Assembly: GCF_006715565.1 (NCBI RefSeq)
Contig: NZ_VFNL01000001.1
Span: forward strand, 3,224,001 to 3,288,000
Length of the DNA stretch: 64,000 nt
DNA from: Microbacterium sp. SLBN-154
GTDB taxonomy: Bacteria > Actinomycetota > Actinomycetes > Actinomycetales > Microbacteriaceae
Direction of reading: 5' to 3'
The notes beneath the pieces were generated by a model. That model was not told the DNA's origin. It made no database searches and was given only the letters and a program-made list of their open reading frames with translations. Shown in pieces: positions 34,932 through 42,892 of this stretch. Positions within the stretch are counted from its first letter, which is position 1. Every line of letters begins with the position of its first letter. Both the position numbers and the translations under genes were made by a program.

Positions 34932-36053
34932 TCAGCGCGGCAGCGCGCCGAAACGCGCGAGGGGCACCGGCGCAGGCCGCTCGACGGTCGTCGCCAGATC
35001 GACCCAGCGTCGCTGGGCGGCGGCATCGAGGAGCGAGGACATGATCTCGAGCACGTGCAGGGCCATCGCGCCGCTCGCGCGTCCGCCGCCCGGGCGCAGG
35101 AAGTCCACCAGGCCGACGCCGCGGCCCGCCCCGACATAGCCGGCCCCGACAGGCACCTCGGCCCACTCCTGTGCGCCGTGGCGTCGCATCCTGACCGGGC
35201 CGTCGAAGTGATTCGGGTCGGGCGCCTGCAGACTGCCTGCTTCTCCGTGCACCTCGATCGGCGGCGCTCCTGTCTCACCCCCGTCGAAGCTGAAGGTCAC
35301 CGTCGAGATCGCGCCACCCTCGTGCACGAGCGTGCCCGTGACGTGGGTGTCGACCTCGACAGGGATCTCCTCCCCCGCGCGCGGGCCCGTGGCGATGCGG
35401 CGGATATCGCGCGAGCGCGACGACGCTCCGCTCACCCGCACGACCGGGCCGAGCAGCTGGACGAGTGACGTGAGGTAGTACGGCCCCATATCCAGCAGCG
35501 GCCCGCCTCCCTCGCGATAGTAGAAGTCGGGGTGGGGGTGCCACGACTCGTGGCCGCCGGAGGTCCAGGTCGCGATCGCCGCCACCGGCCGGCCGATCAG
35601 GCCGGCATCCACGGCGGCGCGTGCCGTCTGGATGCCGGTGCCCAGAACCGTGTCGGGGGCCGCGCCGAGCCACGTGCCCGACGGGACGGCGTCGACGACA
35701 CTTCGCGCAGCGGCCAGGGTGGCCGCGAGAGGCTTCTCGCCGTAGACGTTCTTCCCCGCGCTGAGGGCCTGCAGGGCGATCTCGGCGTGTGCCGCCGGGA
35801 TCGTGAGGTTGAGCACCGTGTCGACCCGCGGATCGGACATCAGGTCGGCGACGGACAGGGCCCGGCATCCGGGGATGTCGCTGGCCACCGTCTCGGCCCG
35901 CGCGACGTCGAGATCGGCGACGGCGACGACGGCGACGTCATCGCGTCCCCGGAAGGTGGTCAGGTACTGGCCCGAGATCACCCCGAGCCCCACGATGCCT
36001 ATCCCGTGGGGCCGGGCGGTGGGACCTGCGTCACTGCCGGTCGACGTCGTCAT
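34932..36053 (-). CDS. Gfo/Idh/MocA family oxidoreductase
   Basis: A 373-residue NAD(P)-dependent dehydrogenase. The N-terminal Rossmann fold is IGIVGLGVISGQYLTTFRGR, and the EKP motif is in GKNVYGEKPLAATLAAARSV. The C-terminal half is the alpha/beta substrate domain, with GGGPLLDMGPYYLTSLVQLL carrying the conserved D-x-G-x-H/Y region. It is probably the first gene of a two-gene operon with the aldo/keto reductase. A LacI-type operator lies 46 bp upstream, matching the ara operator in 13 of 14 bases. Confidence 0.92.
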   Translation of the reverse strand: MTTSTGSDAGPTARPHGIGIVGLGVISGQYLTTFRGRDDVAVVAVADLDVARAETVASDIPGCRALSVADLMSDPRVDTVLNLTIPAAHAEIALQALSAGKNVYGEKPLAATLAAARSVVDAVPSGTWLGAAPDTVLGTGIQTARAAVDAGLIGRPVAAIATWTSGGHESWHPHPDFYYREGGGPLLDMGPYYLTSLVQLLGPVVRVSGASSRSRDIRRIATGPRAGEEIPVEVDTHVTGTLVHEGGAISTVTFSFDGGETGAPPIEVHGEAGSLQAPDPNHFDGPVRMRRHGAQEWAEVPVGAGYVGAGRGVGLVDFLRPGGGRASGAMALHVLEIMSSLLDAAAQRRWVDLATTVERPAPVPLARFGALPR

Positions 36054-36098
36054 CGGTGCTTCCCTTCGCCTGTGAATCGGGCCCGTCCTGCCCTGTCA

Positions 36099-36112
36099 TG
36101 TTACCGGTCACA
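36099..36112. promoter_or_regulatory. LacI-type operator upstream of oxidoreductase pair
   Basis: TGTTACCGGTCACA, one base different from the perfect palindrome TGTTACCGGTAACA before araD. It lies 46-59 bp upstream of the Gfo/Idh/MocA start. No LacI gene is adjacent, so a distant LacI protein, perhaps the ara one, should bind here. Confidence 0.7.
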
Positions 36113-36215
36113 CGCATCGCGGCCGCGGGTCGACTACCGGACGGAGACCCGCGTGTGTCACCCTGAGGGTCACGCGTGGATCCACCGGCGCGCAACAGGA
36201 TGAGTAGGCCAGCTC

Positions 36216-36449
36216 GTGAACCATCGAGGCAGCAGTCCTGGCGCAGGCGTGGTCTGGTCGCGTGTGGAAGACGGATTCCATGTCGGAAGCCGCAACGGCG
36301 CGTTGCTCGGATACATCATCCGTGAGCGTGACCGTCGGTTCACCGCCTACGACATGCGCTCTCGACCGGTCGGGAAGTACTCCGACCTGACGGAAGCGAT
36401 GCACGGCCTGGTGGCGCTGACGCTCGGGATCGGCTACGAACGCAGATGA
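36216..36449 (+). CDS. Small protein preceding BLUF photoreceptor
   Basis: A 77-residue protein starting at a GTG. The sequence (RVEDGFHVGSRNGALLGYII, then FTAYDMRSRPVGKYSDLTEA) reads like a compact mixed alpha/beta domain; the strand pattern is reasonable for a real protein. I do not recognise a family. It ends 10 bp before the BLUF gene and the AAGGAG of that gene overlaps its stop region, so the two are probably one operon and may act together in light signalling; that link is inferred. Confidence 0.6.
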   Translation: MNHRGSSPGAGVVWSRVEDGFHVGSRNGALLGYIIRERDRRFTAYDMRSRPVGKYSDLTEAMHGLVALTLGIGYERR

Positions 36450-36459
36450 AGGAGACCGC

Positions 36460-36939
36460 GTGAGAGAAAGCGCAGCCACGCGTCCGCAGGAAACATCCGA
36501 CGACCTCCTGTCGGTGCTCTACACCAGCACGGCCCGTGAACCGATGGACGACGGCCAGCTCACCGATCTGCTCAGAGCGAGCCGTGAGCGAAACGCCGCT
36601 GCCGGCATCACCGGCCTCCTGGTCTACCGCGCGGGGCGCTTCTTCCAGGTGATCGAGGGCCCGGCCGCCGAGGTCCGCAGGCTTTACGACAGCATCGCCG
36701 TCGACCCACGCCATCATGCGGTGCGCACTCTGGTCGAAGACCGCGTCGACGAACGCCACTTCGCAGAGTGGACGATGGGCTTCGAGCGCGTCCCCGATCA
36801 CGAGGAGACCGTTCCCCCGGGATTCCGCAGCACCTTCGACGATCTGGACGACGTCGAGGGCGCCGCCCCGACGATCCGTGCAGCCCGGGAGCTCAGCCTG
36901 TGGTTCCGGGTGCGGTCGAGGGCAGCGACGTCCTTCTGA
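36460..36939 (+). CDS. BLUF-domain blue-light sensor
   Basis: A 159-residue protein with an FAD-binding BLUF domain from about residue 12 to 105. The active Tyr is in LSVLYTSTAREP, and the conserved Asn/Gln pair is in RERNAAAGITGLLVYRAGRF followed by FQVIEGP. Blue light would rearrange hydrogen bonds between flavin, Gln and Tyr. There is no fused output domain (EAL, GGDEF or cyclase), so it must signal through a partner. The GTG start follows AAGGAG at a good distance. Confidence 0.93.
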   Translation: MRESAATRPQETSDDLLSVLYTSTAREPMDDGQLTDLLRASRERNAAAGITGLLVYRAGRFFQVIEGPAAEVRRLYDSIAVDPRHHAVRTLVEDRVDERHFAEWTMGFERVPDHEETVPPGFRSTFDDLDDVEGAAPTIRAARELSLWFRVRSRAATSF

Positions 36940-37665
36940 TCAGACGCGCTCGCGCGCGGCCCACAGCATGCCGCGCTCGACGATGGAGCGCACACGGTCG
37001 TCCTGCAGCACGTCGACGCTGTGACCGGGGGTCGCCACGAACACCCGCCCGCTCCCCCACGCTCGCGTCCAGACCGCGGGCGAGGTGATCGGCCGCTGCC
37101 ACGGGTGGTAGGGCTGCACCGGGTGGGTGGTGGTCGCGAGCACGTCGTTGAGGTCGTCGTGGAGCACCCAGTACTGCTCGGTGACGAGGTCGAAGTCGCC
37201 GATGCCACGAGTGATCTCATGATCGCGCCCGAGCGGGGTGATCTCGATCGTGTAGGGCAGGAAGTTGTCGGTCTCGTCGTCGACACGCTCGTCGGGGGCC
37301 TTCGCCGGATGTGTCGCGAACTGTCCGCCGATCAGCTGCAGGTAGTCGGAGCTGTTGCGGTACGAATCGGCGATCCCGCCGTGCCAACCGGCGAGGCCGG
37401 TCCCCGACGCCACGGCGTCCATGAGACCGCGGAGCGCGTCGGCCGAGATCTCCGACATCGTCACGCTCTGCACGATGAGGTCGGTCTCGGCCATCGCCTG
37501 AGCATCGGCGTAGACGGCATTGGAGTCCTCGATCCGCACCGTGAATCCCTGCTCGCGCAGGAACGGCACGAAGAGGTCGGTCGCCGCAACCGGCTGATGC
37601 CCTTCCCATCCGCCGCGCACGATGAGCGCGTGGCGCTCGGGGTTGTGTCCTGCTCGATCGTTCAC
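36940..37665 (-). CDS. ThuA domain-containing protein
   Basis: A 241-residue protein with the ThuA class I glutamine amidotransferase-like fold (trehalose-utilisation family). Key parts are HALIVRGGWEGHQPVAATDL, LAGWHGGIADSYRNSSDYLQ, QFATHPA and the end GRVFVATPGHSVDVLQDD. The nucleophile Cys of true amidotransferases is not apparent, as is usual for ThuA proteins. Its reaction is unknown, but the family occurs with Gfo/Idh/MocA enzymes in sugar catabolism, and such a gene lies nearby. It abuts the convergent BLUF gene. Confidence 0.88.
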   Translation of the reverse strand: MNDRAGHNPERHALIVRGGWEGHQPVAATDLFVPFLREQGFTVRIEDSNAVYADAQAMAETDLIVQSVTMSEISADALRGLMDAVASGTGLAGWHGGIADSYRNSSDYLQLIGGQFATHPAKAPDERVDDETDNFLPYTIEITPLGRDHEITRGIGDFDLVTEQYWVLHDDLNDVLATTTHPVQPYHPWQRPITSPAVWTRAWGSGRVFVATPGHSVDVLQDDRVRSIVERGMLWAARERV

Positions 37666-37722
37666 TGGTCACCTTTCCGCAACCCGGCACACACTACCTG
37701 TGGAGGGTTCTTTTCGCGGGTT

Positions 37723-37749
37723 TGTCGAAACGTCGATGATTCGCGCGTC
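37723..37749 (+). promoter_or_regulatory. Candidate ECF42-type promoter
   Basis: TGTCGA (37723-37728), 17 bp, CGTC (37746-37749), 38 bp before the SRPBCC start. ECF42 sigma factors are reported to recognise TGTCGA in the -35 and CGA/TC in the -10 region, and the operon that follows ends with an ECF42-type gene. This would be positive autoregulation. Confidence 0.6.
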
Positions 37750-37787
37750 TTCCCGGTAGCGCCACCGTGGCGCGAAGAGAGGACATC

Positions 37788-38237
37788 ATGTCGACCCAGA
37801 AGATCCAGCTCGCCATCAAGGCTCCGGCCGGGGAGGTCTGGCGCGCGCTCACCGACCCCGCGATCTCGCCCGCCTACTACTACGGCTTCGAAGCCCGCTT
37901 CCCGACGAGCGCGGGAGAGCCATACTCGTACGTGATGGGCGGTCGCGAGGTCATCTCCGGCACCGTCACCGACTACGTCGAAGGGGAGCGTCTGGGCATG
38001 ACCTTCCGTGGATCGTGGGCGCCGGATGTCGCCGAGCTCCCCGAGAGCCGCGTGACGTACGTGCTGTCGGATACCGCGATGGCGGTCCTGGGTCTGACTC
38101 AGCTCACGCTGACTCACGACGGCCTTCCCGAGAGCACCACCGCCGACGACATCGAGCGCGGCTGGGTGCTGATCCTCTCGGGCCTGAAGACGCTGCTAGA
38201 GACCTCGGCGCCGCTCGTGCCGGCGCCGACCGCCTAG
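37788..38237 (+). CDS. SRPBCC (AHSA1-like) domain protein
   Basis: A 149-residue protein of the Activator-of-Hsp90-like subfamily of the Bet v1 fold. It begins STQKIQLAIKAPAGEVWRAL, followed by TDPAISPAYYYGFEARFPTS; the C-terminal helix contains RGWVLILSGLKTLLET. It is the first of three genes ending in an ECF sigma factor, so it is probably a target or modulator of that system, perhaps binding a hydrophobic signal. AGAGAGGA precedes the ATG. Confidence 0.87.
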   Translation: MSTQKIQLAIKAPAGEVWRALTDPAISPAYYYGFEARFPTSAGEPYSYVMGGREVISGTVTDYVEGERLGMTFRGSWAPDVAELPESRVTYVLSDTAMAVLGLTQLTLTHDGLPESTTADDIERGWVLILSGLKTLLETSAPLVPAPTA

Positions 38238-38249
38238 GGAGGACACCCC

Positions 38250-38606
38250 ATGCAGTTCGCGATCCTGGCGATGGAGGCCGAGGCCGACTACGCCGACCGC
38301 ATCGATCCTGAGCACGCCGAGGCCTACTGGGCGTCGTGGGCGGCATACGTCGCGGCGCTTCAGGACAGCGGCATCATGTCGGCGGCCGCGGGACTGCAAC
38401 CACCGGGTACGGCGACGACGCTTCGAAACCGAGGCGGTGACGTCGAGATCCAGGACGGCCCTTTCGCCGACGTCAAGGAGCACCTGGGCGGGATCTTCCT
38501 CATCGACGTCCCCGATCTCGACGCCGCGATGGCGTGGGCGGCGCGCTGCCCGGCGGCCGCGCGGGGGTCGGTGGAGGTCCGCCCGGTGCTGCCGCCGATG
38601 TCCTGA
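38250..38606 (+). CDS. YciI/DGPF-domain protein
   Basis: A 118-residue protein with the YCII-related (DGPF) fold. It begins MQFAILAMEAEADYADRIDP and contains the namesake segment VEIQDGPFADVKEHLGGIFL. DGPF proteins are the typical genomic neighbours of ECF42 sigma factors. They are small ferredoxin-like-fold proteins with suspected enzymatic or ligand-binding activity. GGAGGA precedes the ATG. It lies 12 bp after the SRPBCC gene and 24 bp before the sigma gene. Confidence 0.93.
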   Translation: MQFAILAMEAEADYADRIDPEHAEAYWASWAAYVAALQDSGIMSAAAGLQPPGTATTLRNRGGDVEIQDGPFADVKEHLGGIFLIDVPDLDAAMAWAARCPAAARGSVEVRPVLPPMS

Positions 38607-38630
38607 GCCCGCGCCGTCCCCACATCGCGC

Positions 38631-39872
38631 ATGACCCACCGCCAAGACCCGGTCGACGAGGCGCTCGCCGAGGCTCATCGAGACCTCTTCGGGCGTCTCG
38701 TCGGCTGGCTGTTCCGCCGAGACGGCGATCTGCAGGCCGCAGAGGATGCCGTCGCGACGGCCTTCGCTCACGCCGTCACCGCCTGGCGGGCCGGCGGTGT
38801 GCCGCGGTCGGCGGAGGCCTGGCTGCGGGTTGCAGCACGGAACGCCGCGATCAGTGCCGCGCGGCGGCGCACCCGGGAGGTCTCCGTCGCCCCCGAGGAG
38901 ATGACGGGCATGACCGCGAGCGACGACGCGGTCGTAGAGGGCGCGCCCACCCCCGACGACGTCCTCTCTCTGCTCTTCGTGTGCGCCCATCCGGCGATCG
39001 ACGAGCGGATGCACGCCCCTCTCATGCTGCAGGCGGTGCTCGCGGTCGACGCCGCACGGATCGCGGCGGTCTTCCTGGTCCCGCCGGCCACGATGGGTCA
39101 GCGCCTCAGCCGGGTGAAGATCAAGATCCGTGACGCCGGGATCCGCTACCGGATGCCTCCCGCCGAGGAGCTGCCAGGGCGGGTGGGGGCGGTGCTGCGC
39201 GCGATCTACGCCGCCTACGGATCATCCGATGCTCTCATCGACGATCTCGGCGGCGATCGTCCGGCACTTCGGGACGAGGCGCTGCGGCTGGCCGAGATGA
39301 TGGTGGCCCTGGTCCCCGAAGAGCCCGAGGCCCGCGGGCTGCTGGCGCTGTTGCTCCACACCGAGAGCCGACGCCCTGCTCGCTTCCGCGAGGGCGGGTT
39401 CGTGCCGCTCGCCTCCCAGGACACCCGGGCCTGGCCGGCCGCGCTCCGCCGGCGCGGTGACGACGAGTTGCGCCGCGCAGCGGCGCTCGGTCGACTCGGG
39501 CGATTCCAGCTCGAGGCGGCGGTCAGCGCCGTGCACTCGGCACGCGCCGAGACCGGCGTCACCGATTGGCAGGCGGTGGTCACCCTCTACCGCGGGCTCC
39601 TGCAGATCGCGCCGTCGATCGGGGCGACGATCGGCGCCGCTGCGGCTCTGGTCGAGGTGGGCGACGTCGATGAGGCGGCGCGCATGCTCGCCGGCCTGCC
39701 GCCGTCCGCCGTCGTCGCCCATCAGCCGTACTGGGTCTGTCTCGCTCGGGTCGAGGCCGAGCGCGGGCGCCGCATCGAGGCGGAGGCCGCGATGAGACGA
39801 GCGATCGGCCTGACCACCGACCCGAGGGTGAGGGCGTACCTCGTCGGGCGGTCCGCTCAGGGATTGCACTGA
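38631..39872 (+). CDS. RNA polymerase sigma factor, ECF42 group (DUF6596)
   Basis: A 413-residue sigma factor with the usual sigma2 (LFRRDGDLQAAEDAVATAFA) and sigma4 (LAVDAARIAAVFLVPPATMG) regions in the first 180 residues. The C-terminal extension of about 200 residues is helical with tetratricopeptide-like repeats (RGLLALLLHTESRRPARFRE; LYRGLLQIAPSIGATIGAAA). This architecture, plus linkage to a DGPF protein, defines the ECF42 group. No anti-sigma gene is nearby; the extension is required for activity in studied members. Confidence 0.93.
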   Translation: MTHRQDPVDEALAEAHRDLFGRLVGWLFRRDGDLQAAEDAVATAFAHAVTAWRAGGVPRSAEAWLRVAARNAAISAARRRTREVSVAPEEMTGMTASDDAVVEGAPTPDDVLSLLFVCAHPAIDERMHAPLMLQAVLAVDAARIAAVFLVPPATMGQRLSRVKIKIRDAGIRYRMPPAEELPGRVGAVLRAIYAAYGSSDALIDDLGGDRPALRDEALRLAEMMVALVPEEPEARGLLALLLHTESRRPARFREGGFVPLASQDTRAWPAALRRRGDDELRRAAALGRLGRFQLEAAVSAVHSARAETGVTDWQAVVTLYRGLLQIAPSIGATIGAAAALVEVGDVDEAARMLAGLPPSAVVAHQPYWVCLARVEAERGRRIEAEAAMRRAIGLTTDPRVRAYLVGRSAQGLH

Positions 39873-39942
39873 CATGCCGTGCCAGCGCGAAGGCGGGCGC
39901 GAACTGTCGCTCCTTGCCGTGCAGCGTGCCGACGGTGACGGT

Positions 39943-39961
39943 CCGACCCTCGTAGGGTCGG
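39943..39961. terminator. Hairpin between sigma factor and dab operon
   Basis: CCGACCCT and AGGGTCGG pair around a 3-nt loop, 17 bp from the stop of the PII-like gene and 71 bp after the sigma factor gene. It probably serves both convergent units. Confidence 0.6.
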
Positions 39962-39977
39962 GTCCTGGCCGCTGAGG

Positions 39978-40301
39978 TCACGCGAAGTAATCGGGTCGGC
40001 TCACGGCCGTCGCCGAGACGAACATCACCCCCGACGTGCGGTCTAGGATCGGTCGGATGCCCGCGACGATCGCATCCGCCCGATGATCCGGCACCACCGT
40101 GATGAGGAGCGTCAGCGCGTCGTGGTCGTTGAACAGCATCCGTCCGCCGCGGGCGCCGTGGTGGCCGAAGCCCGAGACGCCCGAGACTGAGGTGTACCCG
40201 CGGGCACCGACCGAGCGGATGAGCTCGGCGATGTCGGCGGCGTCGTCGCCGGGAACGACGATCTCGATCTTGGTCATGGGGGTGAGGGCGGTCGTGCTCA
40301 T
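39978..40301 (-). CDS. PII-like protein of the dab operon
   Basis: A 107-residue ferredoxin-fold protein resembling PII/CutA-type signal proteins. It reads MTKIEIVVPGDDAADIAELI, then SVSGVSGFGHHGARGGRMLF (a T-loop-like region, rich in Gly), and TLLITVVPDHRADAIVAGIR. PII-like proteins are found next to bicarbonate transporters and can bind adenine nucleotides or bicarbonate. Its start overlaps the dabA stop by 4 bp, so it is translationally coupled. It may gate the DabAB pump; that role is inferred. Confidence 0.8.
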   Translation of the reverse strand: MSTTALTPMTKIEIVVPGDDAADIAELIRSVGARGYTSVSGVSGFGHHGARGGRMLFNDHDALTLLITVVPDHRADAIVAGIRPILDRTSGVMFVSATAVSRPDYFA

Positions 40302-42892
40302 CGTGAAGCCTCCAGGTTCTCAAGGGTGGGAGCGGGAGTGTCGGCCGGAACGGGTGCGAGGTCGGGTTCCTCCACCCATCCGTAGGGTCCGAACCGCAGC
40401 CAGCGATCGGTGTCGTGCTCACGGGCGCGCAGCGTGATCCACCCTTTGACGACGAGGTCGCGGACGACCTCCGCCGATTCCAGGAGGTGGTTCAGGCGGA
40501 CGAAGGGCGCCTGAACGAACACCTGCAGCCGCACCGGCTCGTGAACGAGCTCGCAGCCGACCCCGACCGACTGCCACGGCAGGCCGATGCGCAGATCGCC
40601 GCCGTATCCCGAGAGCACGCCGACGGTTCCGACGACGTTGTGCAGGGGCTTGGGTCCGGCACCGAATCGGTCGGGTGAGAGAGCGGATGCCGCGTACTGG
40701 GCGTTGATCCACTGCGCGACGATCATCGGGGCGGTGAGGATGGTCTCCAATCCCGAGCCGTCGGGGTCGGCGGCGGCGTCGTAGCTGTGGAGGAACGCCC
40801 GTCGGCCGAGGTCGTGTCCGGCGGTGATGCTTCGCGGTCCCACGATGAAGGCGGCGTTGCCCGCGAGGCCCCACTCGGGGTAGACCTCGGCCCAGTCCGC
40901 CCGGCGACGGGCGGTCTCGCGAACAGGATCCGCGCCGGCAGCGGCCCCCGGCAGCACTGCCAGCCGTTCCGCCGCGTGCCCTGCCCGCGCGCGGTCGAAC
41001 ACCGCGTCGAGGCGTTCGACGTCGTCGGCGTGCGTCGCGGGGATCGCCCAGGGCTCCAGCAGCCGCACGGCATCGGTGACGGTGTCGTGCTGAGCCGCGA
41101 CGAAGAGCGTGTCGTCGGGGATGCGGATGCCGCGTTCTGCCAGCCGGGTCCGGGTGGGCGGGTCGTTGAAGACCAGAGCGGCCGCCCGGGCGTTGGGCGC
41201 GCCCTCGTGTCCGCCGCACGCACCGCACTGCAGGGCCGACGCGTACGGGTTGTTCGTCACCTCCGCGCCATGACCGGCGAGCACCACGAGGCGGGCGAAG
41301 CCCTCGACGAGACCCATCATGCGCAGTGCCGCCTCGGCGTAGAGCACGCGCTCGTCGAGGTCCATCGCGACATCCGCATCGAGCCGGGTCGCCGGTTTGG
41401 TCGGCAGCAGTCGACCCAGCCGCTCACCGAGTGCCCGCCACCCTGCCGGACTGACGGTACGGGCAGCCATCGCCGGACCCATGAGCCACCCGGCGGTCTC
41501 GGCCAGGGCGAAGGGCGTGATCGTCGACTCCTTGACACGGCCGAACGTGTCGCGCAGAGCGTGTCCGCCCGCGAGCCGCTGCTGCCAGCGAGCGAGGGGC
41601 TCTCGGTCGGACGAGGATTCGGTCACGGTGCGACGGGGCGTGAGAAGGACGGGGCACGAGGCGACGGCCGGACCGCCGGCAGCGCTGCGGAACGAGATCG
41701 GCACGGCGAAGAACCCTGCGAAGCCGAGGGTTTCGACGTGCGCGGCCGTTTCGAGATGGCGGCGGATGCCCTCCGACCGCGGGTCGATGCAGAACACCGC
41801 CTGGGCGAGAGGACGCTCTGCGGACGGGCCGACCGGCCGCAGCACGGGAGCAACGGCAGGGGCGAGGCGCCGGGCGGCGCCCCGTTCGTAGGCCTCCTGC
41901 CAGATCGCCCGCCGACTCGCCGGGTCGACGAGGCTGAGCACGCGCGCCAGTGCCTGCCGCACCACGGGATCGGCGACATCGACGCCCGCAGCCCGACCGA
42001 CGGCCTCGATCCTGTCGTCACCGGGCACCGCCGGGGCGTCCGCAGGGCCGAGGTACCCGAGATCTTCGGGCGAGACGTCACGGTCGGCGAGGAGGAGGGA
42101 CTCGAGGGTGACCCTCATCGCGACGAGTGCGGTCACCGACATCCGCGCGTCCCCCGTCACCGCGGCATGCCGCACCGCGGCCGTCCAGCCGGGCTGGGCC
42201 AGCACATGCGCGCGAAGGTACTGCGTGGCGGTCGCGTCGTCCCATCCCCACTGAGAGAGCGCGTCGGCGATGGCGTCTTCGGGATGCGTCGCCGACCATC
42301 GGATGCCGGAGCGCACGCGCCGCAGCAGACGCAGGTCGAGCGGGGCGAGCCGGCGCCAGGCCTCCCAGAGTCCGTCGCCTTCGCCCCTCCGCGCCCAGGT
42401 GGCCTCGGCGAAGGCGGCGCTCAGCCAGCGGCCGATGTGCTCGTCGATCCGCGCGTGCGCCTTCGGCGCCCGAAGCGCGGCCGGCGTCTGGAGCGCGGGG
42501 CGCGGTGAGGCGTCCACGGGCGCGTGGCACAGGTCGAGCAGAAGCAGCTCCCCGACCGTCACCTCCGTCTCCCCACAGCACAGGATGCGGGGGCTCCGCG
42601 CCTCGGCGACGTGGAAGGCGATCGCGCGGCGAAGGTCGTCTGCGGTGATCCGTCCCACACCCAGGAGGTGCCGGAACACGGGCTCGGGGAAGGTGAGGCC
42701 CGCGCCGTGGTCGGCCGCGACCGCGCGGATGGCGTCTTCGAAGCTCAGGCGTTCGTAGTCGGCGACGGGGTTTCGCGCGATGAAGGTCTCGAGCGGGTAG
42801 TGCGGCGAGATGGCGCGCGACGCGGCGGCGACCATGCCGCGGATCGCGGCGCGCTGCTCGAGGACGCTGTCGTGCAGGGAGGGGACGGTCAT
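40298..42892 (-). CDS. dabA: DabA inorganic-carbon transporter subunit (DUF2309)
   Basis: An 864-residue soluble subunit of the DAB energy-coupled CO2 pump, related in its metal site to beta-carbonic anhydrases. Zinc and catalytic residues are visible: Cys and Asp in QAVFCIDPRSEGIRRHLE, His in VLAGHGAEVTNNPYASALQC, and the second Cys in that same segment (ALQCGACGGHEG). DabA is thought to hydrate CO2 to bicarbonate at the cytoplasmic face, driven by the cation flow through DabB. Its start overlaps the dabB stop by 4 bp, and its stop overlaps the PII-like gene. The size is in the family range. Confidence 0.95.
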   Translation of the reverse strand: MTVPSLHDSVLEQRAAIRGMVAAASRAISPHYPLETFIARNPVADYERLSFEDAIRAVAADHGAGLTFPEPVFRHLLGVGRITADDLRRAIAFHVAEARSPRILCCGETEVTVGELLLLDLCHAPVDASPRPALQTPAALRAPKAHARIDEHIGRWLSAAFAEATWARRGEGDGLWEAWRRLAPLDLRLLRRVRSGIRWSATHPEDAIADALSQWGWDDATATQYLRAHVLAQPGWTAAVRHAAVTGDARMSVTALVAMRVTLESLLLADRDVSPEDLGYLGPADAPAVPGDDRIEAVGRAAGVDVADPVVRQALARVLSLVDPASRRAIWQEAYERGAARRLAPAVAPVLRPVGPSAERPLAQAVFCIDPRSEGIRRHLETAAHVETLGFAGFFAVPISFRSAAGGPAVASCPVLLTPRRTVTESSSDREPLARWQQRLAGGHALRDTFGRVKESTITPFALAETAGWLMGPAMAARTVSPAGWRALGERLGRLLPTKPATRLDADVAMDLDERVLYAEAALRMMGLVEGFARLVVLAGHGAEVTNNPYASALQCGACGGHEGAPNARAAALVFNDPPTRTRLAERGIRIPDDTLFVAAQHDTVTDAVRLLEPWAIPATHADDVERLDAVFDRARAGHAAERLAVLPGAAAGADPVRETARRRADWAEVYPEWGLAGNAAFIVGPRSITAGHDLGRRAFLHSYDAAADPDGSGLETILTAPMIVAQWINAQYAASALSPDRFGAGPKPLHNVVGTVGVLSGYGGDLRIGLPWQSVGVGCELVHEPVRLQVFVQAPFVRLNHLLESAEVVRDLVVKGWITLRAREHDTDRWLRFGPYGWVEEPDLAPVPADTPAPTLENLEASR

